Shown here in pieces: positions 14,336-21,518 of a stretch of DNA of 31,489 nucleotides. The DNA comes from a virus. The stretch is taken from IMG/VR virus record IMGVR_UViG_3300037487_001700, positions 1-31,489 of that record; one strand, 5' to 3'. How positions within the stretch are numbered: the first letter of the stretch is position 1; each line of letters starts with the position of its first letter. The notes beneath the pieces are model-generated. The model was not told where the DNA came from. It did no database searches and saw only the letters and a list, made by a program, of their open reading frames with translations. A program made the position numbers and the translations under genes.

Positions 14336-14703
14336 CAGAATTATCACAAGAATTTTTGGCGAACGTAGCAACTGAAATTTGGAAAGCTGGGGCCAAGCGC
14401 AGGAAGTTCAAGCTATGGCTTTCTGAAATTAGCAAAATGCTAAAAGGAATCGACCGCAATCTCGAACAACAGGAAGAAAGCCTCGTAAAAAGCATTCGGA
14501 GCGGCACCATGGACACAAAGACTATCGGTGAGTGTGATAGCCGCATTGAAGATTATCAGATGGACCTTGCCCCTTGGATTAAACAAATTGGCGCATGGGC
14601 GAACGGCGAGGAACTGCAGATTGAGGAAAAGATCGAAAGCTTCGAGGACGCGGCAAACGTAGCAGAGAAGAAAATTAAAGAGACAAAGGCGAAGAAAAAA
14701 TGA
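14332..14703 (+). CDS. Hypothetical helical protein, 123 aa
   Basis: ATG 14332 is chosen over 14290 because GGAG (14320-14323) lies 8 nt upstream and it overlaps the HNH stop as ATGA. The protein is strongly helical and charged (MLKGIDRNLEQQEESLVKSI), ending in a Lys-rich tail (EKKIKETKAKKK). It resembles coiled-coil accessory proteins; no family is recognised. It is coupled to the next gene by ATGA. Confidence 0.6.
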   Translation: MTELSQEFLANVATEIWKAGAKRRKFKLWLSEISKMLKGIDRNLEQQEESLVKSIRSGTMDTKTIGECDSRIEDYQMDLAPWIKQIGAWANGEELQIEEKIESFEDAANVAEKKIKETKAKKK

Positions 14704-14978
14704 CAGAAATAAACAGAAAAAAAACCTTGCGAAAAGCAATCGAGCTAAGCGACAAATTCAGCGCTGTAATGCGCGAAGAATTCAAAAGCTACAACGGCGA
14801 CAAAGAGCTGCATTTAAGAGCTTTGGTAATCGCTGCAGTTTCCAATTTGATAACCAACTTGATATTGGAAAATAAGGACGAAGAACTGATGGCGTTAATT
14901 GTAGATACCGTCGGGCTAGCATTAAAAGAGCATAAATCAGATATAGATAAATGCACAGAGACTGAAGAAGTAAAGTAG
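14700..14978 (+). CDS. Hypothetical helical protein, 92 aa
   Basis: The start overlaps the previous stop. The sequence begins MTEINRKKTLRKAIELSDKF and contains a hydrophobic helix (LRALVIAAVSNLITNLIL) flanked by charged residues; this looks like a buried helix of a soluble protein rather than a clear membrane span. It is the last of the small early genes before the endolysin gene. The function is unknown. Confidence 0.55.
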   Translation: MTEINRKKTLRKAIELSDKFSAVMREEFKSYNGDKELHLRALVIAAVSNLITNLILENKDEELMALIVDTVGLALKEHKSDIDKCTETEEVK

Positions 14979-15025
14979 TAAATAGGGAAAACGAAAGAAA
15001 CAGCGTCAATAAAAGGAGTTAAAGC

Positions 15026-16420
15026 ATGAGTATTCCGCATGGTATCTATTTTTGGCATCTTGATAAACTTAATTTTGATTACTTGGCTGCATTGAAAAAA
15101 GCGAACTGCAAACGGGTTTATTTAAAGACACTTGACGATGCTAGTGCAGGGATATTCTGGAAAGATCAATGTACAAAAAAGAATATTGAAAAGTTCAATT
15201 TATTCGGGATCGAAGTTGTCGCTTGGGGTTACGTTTTTGATAAGAGAAAAACAACGGATGTTGCAGGCATTGTTGACGCTGTTAAAAAATCAATTGAATG
15301 CGGTTGCATTGGCTTTGTTGTCGATATCGAAGCAGAAGTTGAGGACAGATCAACACATACTCAAGTCGAAGAATTAATGAAGGGAATTCGCACCGTAGTT
15401 CCAGAGGGGCAGTTGGGCTACACGTCCTTCGGAAACCCTGCGAGCCATGCAAGTGTGCCATACGAAATTCTTCAAAAATATTGCGATTATCAACAGCCGC
15501 AAATGTATTACAAACTGTGGACATTTGACGTAAACGAAAGTGAAGTTGTCAAAGCCTTTCAACAGCACATAAATATGGGATTAAATGAAAAACCTATTTA
15601 TCCAATATTCACAGCCGAGCAAAATGCAGACCCAAAAGAACTACAAAAGTTTCTCGATAAATACGAAGGAAGCTCGGTATACGCAGCACAATGTCCAACT
15701 GCTTGGGAAATTGATTATCATGCAGACCCAGCTCCAAAGCCTATTCCTACAGAGAACGGCAAGATTGTTCGCTGGATAATCAACCAAAATGACGCTTCTG
15801 ACGTGAGGGGAGTTGACGCAAATAATAAGGTCGTCTGTTGGCTCGACGGTGGCGCAAACTTCGAGACAAGTTATTACAATGCGCTCGCCGCAGGAAACGG
15901 AAAAGCCAAATTCTCGATTGAAAGCCTGCCAAAAAAACCAAGCACAACGCCTCCTCCGTTTCCAATTCCTCCTGCAAAAACTGATGCAGAAAGATTTGTT
16001 GATTATTACAAAAATAACTACATGGCAGTGAGGGCGCTTGTCGAATCTTGGTTCACTCCTCAGCACTCGCCAACAGCCGAAAAGAACGGTTGTGCAGCTC
16101 ATTGTAGATCGGCCCTATGCTTGGCAGGCTTCCCAAATCCAGACCCAAAAACAGAGACGCTAGCAGCGATCAACGCCGACAAGTTTTACGCCTGGCTCAA
16201 AACTAACGGCTATAAAAAAATAACAGACGTTGCGAAATTGTTGCCTGGGGATATTTGCTTCAGTGGAACAGAGACAGATTTGACTCACGTTTACGTCTTT
16301 AATAAATACATCAATTCCGATGTTGCAGAAGTGCTTGATAATCAAAAAGTCGGCTTACATCCTCGCTCTCTTTCTGGGGTCGGGTGCGGTCGCTTCGTTA
16401 GTGCGTTGAGGTTTCCGTGA
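15026..16420 (+). CDS. Two-domain endolysin-like protein: TIM-barrel glycosidase-like plus C-terminal Cys/His amidase-like domain
   Basis: AAAGGAG lies about 8 nt before ATG 15026. Residues 1 to about 235 read as a glycoside-hydrolase-like barrel: IPHGIYFWHLDKLNFDYLAA, VVAWGYVF, CIGFVVDIEAEVED with candidate catalytic acids, LGYTSFGNP and YCDYQQPQMYY. A middle module (KIVRWIINQNDASDVRGVDA) and a Pro/Thr linker follow. The C-terminal 145 residues have NGCAAHCRSAL (C356) and LTHVYVF (H421), the spacing of a CHAP/NlpC-type peptidase or amidase. It would degrade peptidoglycan by two bonds. It has no signal peptide, so a holin or other carrier is needed. Unusually, it sits next to early regulatory genes, far from the holin-like genes near 3.2-4.3 kb. 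Confidence 0.65.
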   Translation: MSIPHGIYFWHLDKLNFDYLAALKKANCKRVYLKTLDDASAGIFWKDQCTKKNIEKFNLFGIEVVAWGYVFDKRKTTDVAGIVDAVKKSIECGCIGFVVDIEAEVEDRSTHTQVEELMKGIRTVVPEGQLGYTSFGNPASHASVPYEILQKYCDYQQPQMYYKLWTFDVNESEVVKAFQQHINMGLNEKPIYPIFTAEQNADPKELQKFLDKYEGSSVYAAQCPTAWEIDYHADPAPKPIPTENGKIVRWIINQNDASDVRGVDANNKVVCWLDGGANFETSYYNALAAGNGKAKFSIESLPKKPSTTPPPFPIPPAKTDAERFVDYYKNNYMAVRALVESWFTPQHSPTAEKNGCAAHCRSALCLAGFPNPDPKTETLAAINADKFYAWLKTNGYKKITDVAKLLPGDICFSGTETDLTHVYVFNKYINSDVAEVLDNQKVGLHPRSLSGVGCGRFVSALRFP

Positions 16421-16842
16421 ATTACGAGGCTTTTATAGCTGACGTTGAACGAAATATGATTGTGAGCATTTTGCAGGCATACAATGGGAACGTCACTAAG
16501 AGTGCAGATTATCTTGAGTTAAAGCGTACAACTCTCATTGCAAAGATAGAGAGATTAGGCATTAAAGTTGAGCAATGCGTTGGATACAACGAAACAAAGG
16601 CCGTGGCGCATTGCGTTGGATACAACGAAACAAAGGCCGTGGCGCATTGCCACAGAATCAGTGGCCTGAATGTTATCAAACGAGATATTATCATCGAGGC
16701 GCTGAAGAAATGCGAGTACAACAGGCACAGAGCGTCGATAATGGTTGGCATGAGCTACCGAACAATATCGTCATTTGTGCGCGATATGAAGGCAGAGGGA
16801 ATGATTATTCCCGATCGAACAGATATTAAATGGAGGAAGTAA
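16417..16842 (+). CDS. Double Fis-like helix-turn-helix protein, 141 aa
   Basis: GTG 16417 overlaps the lysin stop (GTGA) with GAGG 6 nt upstream. Residues 10-48 (VERNMIVSILQAYNGNVTKS then LKRTTLIAKIERLGI) match the Fis C-terminal DNA-binding helix-turn-helix; residues about 88-130 (IIIEALKKCEYNRHRASIMV then SYRTISSFVRDMKAEGM) form a second similar unit. They are joined by a linker containing an exact duplication of 12 residues (CVGYNETKAVAH, twice). Such a tandem HTH would bind paired sites or bend DNA. As the gene precedes the ParB-like gene, it may control the modification or packaging genes; this is inferred. Confidence 0.7.
   Translation: MNYEAFIADVERNMIVSILQAYNGNVTKSADYLELKRTTLIAKIERLGIKVEQCVGYNETKAVAHCVGYNETKAVAHCHRISGLNVIKRDIIIEALKKCEYNRHRASIMVGMSYRTISSFVRDMKAEGMIIPDRTDIKWRK
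16576..16647 (+). repeat. Exact 36-bp tandem duplication inside the HTH gene
   Basis: Bases 16576-16611 and 16612-16647 are identical, 36 bp each, and keep the frame. No third copy is visible. Being exact, the duplication is probably recent or selected. Confidence 0.92.
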
Positions 16843-17636
16843 TGAGCGAAGTTGAGAAATTGAAAATAGTGTATTTGAAAATTGGTGATGTGAAACCGTA
16901 TGAACGCAATAATAAAAAGCATTCGCAAAACCAAGTCGATAAATTGGTAAAAATTATTCAAGCCGGCAAGTTTGATGTACCGATAGTTGTGGACGCAAAT
17001 AATGTGATAATCAAAGGCCATTGTAGACTTCTGGCATGTAAGAAATTAAAGATGAAGGAAGTTCCTTGCATTATCCGCGCTGATACAAGCGAAATACAGA
17101 ACAAGACAGATAGAATTGCAGATAACAAATCCGGCGAGCTAGCGGAAACTGATATGGAAAACCTGAAGCTCGAAATGGCTGATCTGCAATTAGAAGGAAT
17201 TGATGTCGAGTTGACTGGATATGACAGTTGGGATTTTAGCGGAGATAATACGGAAGGCAATGAACCTGTAAAACCCGACCTCGATAACTACACAAAGAAA
17301 ATAAAATCTCCTGTTTACGAGCCGAAGCAAGAGAAAAAACCTGCGATTAAAGAGCTGTTTGATACAACAAAAACAGATAAACTGCTCGCAGAAATAAATC
17401 TCTCCAAACTTCCAGAAGCCGAAAAGAATTTTCTTCGTTTTGCGGCATATCGGCACGTTGTTTTTAATTATGAGAACATAGCGGAATATTATTCCCACTC
17501 AGAAAAAGAAGCTCAGAATTTAATAGAAAACTCGGCAATGGTTATCATAGATTTTAACAAGGCAATAGAGAACGGATTTGTAGTTTTATCTCAAGAGATA
17601 GCGGAGGCATATACAAATGACTCTGACAAATCTTGA
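16842..17636 (+). CDS. ParB-like (ParB/Srx) protein of the phage DNA-modification type
   Basis: ATG 16842 is chosen because GGAGG (16832-16836) is 5 nt upstream; the upstream ATG 16830 would include it. The N-terminal 80 residues are a ParB/sulfiredoxin domain: IGDVKPYERNNKKHSQNQVD, FDVPIVVDANNVIIKGHCRL with the GHxR box at 59-62. A middle AETDMENLKLEMADLQLE region resembles ParB/RepB helices. The C-terminal part (SPVYEPKQEKKPAIKELFD, FLRFAAYRHVVFNYENIAEY, VIIDFNKAIENGFV) is found in phage ParB proteins beside DNA-modification genes. In such systems the ParB domain may bind or hydrolyse nucleotides or direct the enzymes to DNA. The next gene, overlapping by 20 nt, is a TAGT-like glycosyltransferase. 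Confidence 0.75.
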   Translation: MSEVEKLKIVYLKIGDVKPYERNNKKHSQNQVDKLVKIIQAGKFDVPIVVDANNVIIKGHCRLLACKKLKMKEVPCIIRADTSEIQNKTDRIADNKSGELAETDMENLKLEMADLQLEGIDVELTGYDSWDFSGDNTEGNEPVKPDLDNYTKKIKSPVYEPKQEKKPAIKELFDTTKTDKLLAEINLSKLPEAEKNFLRFAAYRHVVFNYENIAEYYSHSEKEAQNLIENSAMVIIDFNKAIENGFVVLSQEIAEAYTNDSDKS

Positions 17637-18480
17637 TAACTTCGCAGCCTTTATTCTTACTCACGGAAGACCTGATAACGTAATTACATACAAGACGTTG
17701 AGACGATCAGGATATACTGGTAAAATTTATGTTATTATTGATAATGAAGATAAAACCGCTTCCCAATACAAAGAAAAATATGGTGGCGAAGTTATTGTTT
17801 TCGATAAAAAAGCAATATCAGAGACCTTTGATGAGGGAGATAATTTCGGTGATCGTAGGGCAATTATCTATGCAAGAAATGTCAGTTTCGAAATAGCAAA
17901 GAAATTAGGAATTAAATATTTTATCCAATTAGACGATGACTATACGAGTTTTCAGCATAGGTTTAATCGTGAATTTATTTATGCTCCGAGGGGTATTAAA
18001 AATATAGATGCTATTTTTGGTGCTTTATTAAAATTCTATATTAATACAAATATTGCCGCTGTTGCTCTTGCTCAAGGGGGTGATTTTATTGGAGGCGAAG
18101 GTATACCAGGGGCTCAAAAAATAAAACTTAAACGTAAATGTATGAACTCGTTTATTTGTTCTACTGAAAGACCATTTCAATTCGTCGGCAGGATAAATGA
18201 GGATGTAAATACTTACACAAGGCTAGCTAGCACGGGGTTATTATTATTTACAACAAATCAAGCTACATTAGGGCAACTACAAACCCAATCTAATTCCGGT
18301 GGTATGACTGACTTGTATCTTGATTCAGGCACGTACGTGAAAAGCTTTTACTCAATTATGTATCACCCAAGTTCGGTAACAATTAAAATGATGCGAAGTA
18401 AGCATTCGAGGCTTCATCATTCCGTCAAATGGATTAATACAGTCCCATTAATTTTAAGCGAAGATTTAAAGAAAAAATAA
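17617..18480 (+). CDS. TET-associated glycosyltransferase (TAGT)-like protein, predicted DNA base glycosyltransferase
   Basis: GCGGAGG about 9 nt upstream supports ATG 17617. The 287-aa protein has a GT-A layout: NFAAFILTHGRPDNVITYKT, GKIYVIIDNEDKTASQYKEK, then KYFIQLDDDYTSF with the metal-binding DDD motif at residues 106-108, and late His residues (SKHSRLHHSVKW). This combination matches the TAGT family that in phages sits with ParB proteins and TET/JBP dioxygenases and glycosylates 5-hydroxymethyl pyrimidines. The ParB partner is present; a TET/JBP gene is not in the window. The acceptor base and sugar are therefore unknown. Its 3' end meets a minus-strand operon with only 5 nt between stops. 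Confidence 0.7.
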   Translation: MTLTNLDNFAAFILTHGRPDNVITYKTLRRSGYTGKIYVIIDNEDKTASQYKEKYGGEVIVFDKKAISETFDEGDNFGDRRAIIYARNVSFEIAKKLGIKYFIQLDDDYTSFQHRFNREFIYAPRGIKNIDAIFGALLKFYINTNIAAVALAQGGDFIGGEGIPGAQKIKLKRKCMNSFICSTERPFQFVGRINEDVNTYTRLASTGLLLFTTNQATLGQLQTQSNSGGMTDLYLDSGTYVKSFYSIMYHPSSVTIKMMRSKHSRLHHSVKWINTVPLILSEDLKKK

Positions 18481-18485
18481 AATAT

Positions 18486-18623
18486 TTATTTGGATTTTTC
18501 AGTGATAGCCCATTCGACATCGGGGCGATTGTCGAGGTTTTTAAGAAATTTATTCATGTCTGATTTAAGCCTGAATTCGAATATCTCTGTTTTGTCGTCG
18601 ATCTTAACGGCTACGAGATACAT
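18486..18623 (-). CDS. Small hypothetical protein, 45 aa, minus strand
   Basis: On the minus strand ATG 18623 follows AAAGGAG with 8 nt between, and the frame runs 45 codons to TAA 18486. The product (MYLVAVKIDDKTEIFEFRLK at the start, DNRPDVEWAITEKSK at the end) is a plausible small alpha/beta protein. It overlaps the upstream minus-strand gene by 20 nt and so is its last operon member. The function is unknown. Confidence 0.65.
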   Translation of the reverse strand: MYLVAVKIDDKTEIFEFRLKSDMNKFLKNLDNRPDVEWAITEKSK

Positions 18624-18969
18624 TTTGAGTGCTCCTTTTTGCTTGAACTGCAGCTCGAAAAGCTACGAGCTTTGCCTGTAAAAGCCTGAGTTGTAATTCC
18701 GTTGCTGCCATAGTTGCCTCCTTTGCTTGTTGATATTTCACCATAGGCGCGGCGTAGTATTCCTGCAGCGCAATAATACCAGCCGTAATTAAAACCTCTG
18801 GGTCTTTGTGTATCTGCCGATAAAAATCAGGATAAGTAAACGCTTCGTGCGCCTCCGTAATTGCTTTACGGTATTGGCACAGGCGAGGGAATTTTGCAGC
18901 CATAGCAAGCGCCCGTTGCCAATCCTCGGCAGCCATTAAATCAAGCAGTTGAGATAATTTGGTTTCCAT
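18604..18969 (-). CDS. Helical phage protein, 121 aa, minus strand
   Basis: Start ATG 18969 overlaps the stop of the upstream gene as TAATG; ATG 18981 is an alternative. The protein is Ala/Leu-rich and helical: LSQLLDLMAAEDWQRALAMA, FPRLCQYRKAITEAHEAF, YPDFYRQIHKDPEVLITAGI. This LMAxxDWxxALxxAxxFPRL pattern recurs in uncharacterised phage and prophage proteins. It may bind another protein through a helical-repeat-like surface. No enzymatic motif is seen. Confidence 0.65.
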   Translation of the reverse strand: METKLSQLLDLMAAEDWQRALAMAAKFPRLCQYRKAITEAHEAFTYPDFYRQIHKDPEVLITAGIIALQEYYAAPMVKYQQAKEATMAATELQLRLLQAKLVAFRAAVQAKRSTQNVSRSR

Positions 18970-19352
18970 TAGATTACCCATCGTTTAAACGCCGCGTTTT
19001 TTGTTTTTCCGACAGCGTTACCGCGAAATATATTAATATAGTCACCAATTTCAAATACTAAATAAATATTTAAGCATTTTTTTCCAAAGCTAGAATTTGG
19101 GTCAAGCTGTAGATAATATTCTTTACCTCCAGACATAAAATTATTAATTCCTGTTTTGCGGAGTTGAGCATCAAAATATTTTTTTGACCCAAAAATTGGC
19201 CCATTCGCGTCTCTGTCGATGACTTTGTACTGACGTTTACCGATAGTCGCTATCGATATTTGAGTGCCGTTTGTCGTGAGGTATTCGGTAATTTCTGCAA
19301 GGACATCGACTAATTTACCGGTAGTTCTCATCACTCTGATATATCGTTCCAT
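18969..19352 (-). CDS. Hypothetical protein, 127 aa, minus strand
   Basis: On the minus strand GGAGGG is 4-5 nt before ATG 19352, a strong site. The protein starts MERYIRVMRTTGKLVDVLAE and has a mixed alpha/beta look with a central basic patch (SIATIGKRQYKVIDRDANG) and an exposed Cys (GKKCLNIYLVFEI). No family is recognised. It is tightly joined to the next minus-strand gene. Expression is presumably from the promoter at 19603-19631. Confidence 0.6.
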   Translation of the reverse strand: MERYIRVMRTTGKLVDVLAEITEYLTTNGTQISIATIGKRQYKVIDRDANGPIFGSKKYFDAQLRKTGINNFMSGGKEYYLQLDPNSSFGKKCLNIYLVFEIGDYINIFRGNAVGKTKNAAFKRWVI

Positions 19353-19412
19353 GTCAGCCCTCCTTTGTTGTTTTGGCCTTACTTAATACATCGGCAGGCT
19401 GGCGGAAAAACT

Positions 19413-19559
19413 TTAATCCTTGAGCGCAGCTCGCAAAACAGTAACCAAATGAGTTCCATCGTCTCGCAGCTTTCCAACACTAATAATGTGATGTCCCAAA
19501 ATCATAATATCGATCACTTTTCGCGCCAATTCCGATGTTTTTATGTGCAGAAATATCAT
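19413..19559 (-). CDS. Small hypothetical protein, 48 aa, minus strand
   Basis: ATG 19559 (minus) has AAAGGG 5 nt upstream; the frame gives 48 codons to TAA 19413. The product, MIFLHIKTSELARKVIDIMI then GHHIISVGKLRDDGTHLVT, looks like a compact alpha/beta peptide. A promoter-like pair lies about 44 nt upstream, making this the first gene of the minus-strand operon. In the 60 nt before the next gene another frame reads FGYCFASCAQGLKFF-like sequence without a start, possibly a damaged further gene. The + strand ORF over this region (19365-19655) is antisense and not supported. Confidence 0.6.
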   Translation of the reverse strand: MIFLHIKTSELARKVIDIMILGHHIISVGKLRDDGTHLVTVLRAALKD

Positions 19560-19602
19560 AACAGCCCTTTCCAAAGTTACCCAAAATTATTCTGGGATTC
19601 AC

Positions 19603-19631
19603 ATTTTATTTTGATGTATTGGCGAAGTAAA
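19603..19631 (-). promoter_or_regulatory. Sigma70-like promoter driving the minus-strand operon
   Basis: Read on the minus strand, TTTACT (19631-19626), a 17-nt spacer and TAAAAT (19608-19603) form a good promoter. The expected transcript start near 19596 leaves a leader of about 37 nt before ATG 19559. The spacer has the same length as in the two promoters of the + strand. Confidence 0.55.
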
Positions 19632-19694
19632 GACTTTTTTTGTCAAACAGGATAATATCCCGCCGCACGATTAATTTTATTGGAGAAAATTTGT

Positions 19695-20693
19695 ATGAAA
19701 AACTTGGCAGTGATTTGCCCTTCCCAAACTGATGCAACAAGCTTTTACAGGGCCGTTGGGCCGTTGGCGGAGCTTCGCCGCGAGCGCAGCGACTTGGCCC
19801 TTACCTTTATTAATTCGATCGACTGGGCCACGCTTAAGCTTTGTGACGCGGTCTTCCTGCAGCGACCCTTTTCAAATAACCATTTAATGATTGCAGAGCT
19901 GACAAAACGGAATCGCTTGCCGCTCTGGCTTGATTTCGACGACGATCTGTTTTGCGTGCCAGCGTGGAATCCTTGTGCAGCAATTTACAACAAGCCCGAA
20001 ATCCAAAAGAACGTAGCTACGATGGCCGCCTTGGCAGATGTGATTACCGTTAGCACAGAGGCGATCCGAGTAAAGCTTTTACCGCTCAACAAAAATATTG
20101 TGGTTGTCCCGAATGCTTTTGATGCGAGGCTTGTAGGAGATCGGCTAGCGAGAGCTAGCGACCGCCAAGGGCCGCTAATAATGTGGAGGGGAAGTAAGAC
20201 TCACCGGAAAGATTTGAACGTTGCAGGAGAGTCTTGTATTCAACTCGCCCAGGCAAATCCAAATTCAACTTGGCTCTTTCTTGGTGAGACGCCTTGGTTT
20301 GCAGACTTCATGCCTCACAAGCAAACAATTTGCGCTGAGCCAATCGACCCGATCGAATACTGGGAATTCCTGGGCAAAACTCAACCAACAATTATGATCG
20401 TCCCGCTCGATGACTGTGAATTTAATAGGGGCAAATCAAATATTTGCTGGCAAGAGGCAAGCTTTGCAGGGGCCGCAACATTGGCACCAAATTGGACAGA
20501 ATGGCAGAAGCCAGGCGTTACAAACTACAAATCAGATTCGGATTTTCTCCCTGCGCTCGCCTCAATGTTTGACGCGTCAAAAGATCAGCTAATTGTTAAC
20601 GCAGAAAAATCATGGCAATATATAAACAATAATCTGCTTTTATCGATAGTTAATAAAAAACGTCACGCAATTCTGGAGGAATTATGTCCGTAA
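19695..20693 (+). CDS. GT-B (family 4-like) glycosyltransferase
   Basis: ATG 19695 has GGAG 9 nt upstream; the in-frame ATG 19680 is the alternative. The 332-aa protein opens MKNLAVICPSQTDATSFYRA, typical of phage-encoded GT-B enzymes, and has a C-terminal Rossmann part: NIVVVPNAFDARL, GPLIMWRGSKTHRKDLN, WLFLGETPWF, and the donor-site region ending NRGKSNICWQEASFAGAAT with the Glu expected for nucleotide-sugar binding (E in WQEA). The donor and acceptor are unknown. It precedes the packaging genes and probably modifies DNA, following the ParB/TAGT genes, or a virion protein; both remain possible. Confidence 0.75.
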   Translation: MKNLAVICPSQTDATSFYRAVGPLAELRRERSDLALTFINSIDWATLKLCDAVFLQRPFSNNHLMIAELTKRNRLPLWLDFDDDLFCVPAWNPCAAIYNKPEIQKNVATMAALADVITVSTEAIRVKLLPLNKNIVVVPNAFDARLVGDRLARASDRQGPLIMWRGSKTHRKDLNVAGESCIQLAQANPNSTWLFLGETPWFADFMPHKQTICAEPIDPIEYWEFLGKTQPTIMIVPLDDCEFNRGKSNICWQEASFAGAATLAPNWTEWQKPGVTNYKSDSDFLPALASMFDASKDQLIVNAEKSWQYINNNLLLSIVNKKRHAILEELCP

Positions 20694-20998
20694 AAAAATT
20701 AGTTAATTTGCATGAAGTCATGCAGGACGCCTGCTTCGAGGGAATGATGCTTGAAAGCACCGCCGATTATCAAAGCGAAACAAAGCCAAAAAGACTACGC
20801 CCTGTGGTAGTTCAGAGCTTCCAAATCGATCAAGCGCTCAAGCTGACGTTAGATAGTATCTGTCAAACCAACGGAGCAACAGCAAGCTCATTCCTGCGAG
20901 AATGCACACGGAAGTTAATTAGTGAATACGAAGGCGTGGAAATTGGCAGCACAAAATGGATTAAAACATACGGTCAAATAGAGGGGCGCAATGATTAA
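20684..20998 (+). CDS. Ribbon-helix-helix-like DNA-binding protein, 104 aa
   Basis: GGAGG (20675-20679) is 4 nt before ATG 20684, overlapping the glycosyltransferase by 10 nt. The C-terminal half has RPVVVQSFQIDQALKLTLDS then TNGATASSFLRECTRKLISE, which fits a ribbon-helix-helix strand and two helices with an N-terminal extension. It directly precedes the small terminase, so it could regulate packaging genes or assist DNA recognition. No closer family is recognised. Confidence 0.55.
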   Translation: MSVKKLVNLHEVMQDACFEGMMLESTADYQSETKPKRLRPVVVQSFQIDQALKLTLDSICQTNGATASSFLRECTRKLISEYEGVEIGSTKWIKTYGQIEGRND

Positions 20999-21518
20999 AA
21001 AGCCTCTCGATAAGACTAATTTGGACGATAAATTAAAGCGCAGGGCGAAAAGCTATTACACAAAAACATATGTCCCAACAATGAGAACTTGCCACACAAT
21101 CGAACTATTAACGAGCGTTGGTCTCGGAGTTCATGCTGTTGCTGCAGATCTTGGCGTCTCTCATGATCGCATTGAGGACTGGCGAAAAGAATATCCTGAG
21201 ATTGAAACAGCATTCCAGGTTGGCAGATTGAAGCGACAAAAGCGTGCTTACGCTTGCTTTTACAATCAGGCTTTTCCAGTAGATGAAAAAGGAAAACCGA
21301 CCCACAAGGGCGATCCTGCTTTAATGATTTTTTGGATGAAGACAAGAGAGAAATGGAAAGAGGCGGCGAAGGATATTAATCTTAATTCCAAAGACGCACC
21401 TACATTGACTTTTGCTCTCAAAAAAGAAATCAGCGAACAGGAAATAGCAGATGCGAGAGAAGACAAAACGACGCGCCAACGGAAGCCGAAAAGCGCAGTT
21501 AAAAAAAGAAGAAAATAA
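20991..21518 (+). CDS. terS: Terminase small subunit
   Basis: The 175-aa protein overlaps its neighbours (8 nt before, 68 nt after). It has a helix-turn-helix: TIELLTSVGLGVHAVAADLG then HDRIEDWRKEYPEIETAFQV, the pattern of phage small terminases that recognise the packaging start. A helical middle (RQKRAYACFYNQAF, ALMIFWMKTREKWKEA) fits the oligomerisation core, and the C-terminus is basic (KTTRQRKPKSAVKKRRK). It binds phage DNA and hands it to the large subunit encoded next. Confidence 0.8.
   Translation: MIKKPLDKTNLDDKLKRRAKSYYTKTYVPTMRTCHTIELLTSVGLGVHAVAADLGVSHDRIEDWRKEYPEIETAFQVGRLKRQKRAYACFYNQAFPVDEKGKPTHKGDPALMIFWMKTREKWKEAAKDINLNSKDAPTLTFALKKEISEQEIADAREDKTTRQRKPKSAVKKRRK

Noticed and set aside
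15641-16102. Minus-strand ORF of 153 codons in the endolysin gene
   Set aside because: It is antisense to a gene with clear domains and rich in Cys and Arg from reversed codons.
18460-18500. Bidirectional terminator between TAGT and the minus-strand operon
   Set aside because: Only weak AT-only pairing is visible, which is not enough to call a terminator.
18490-18681. Plus-strand ORF after the TAGT gene
   Set aside because: It lies opposite the better supported minus-strand genes 18486-18623 and 18604-18969.
19365-19655. Plus-strand ORF of 96 codons before the GT-B gene
   Set aside because: It is antisense to the minus-strand 48-aa gene that has its own site and promoter, and its composition is not protein-like.
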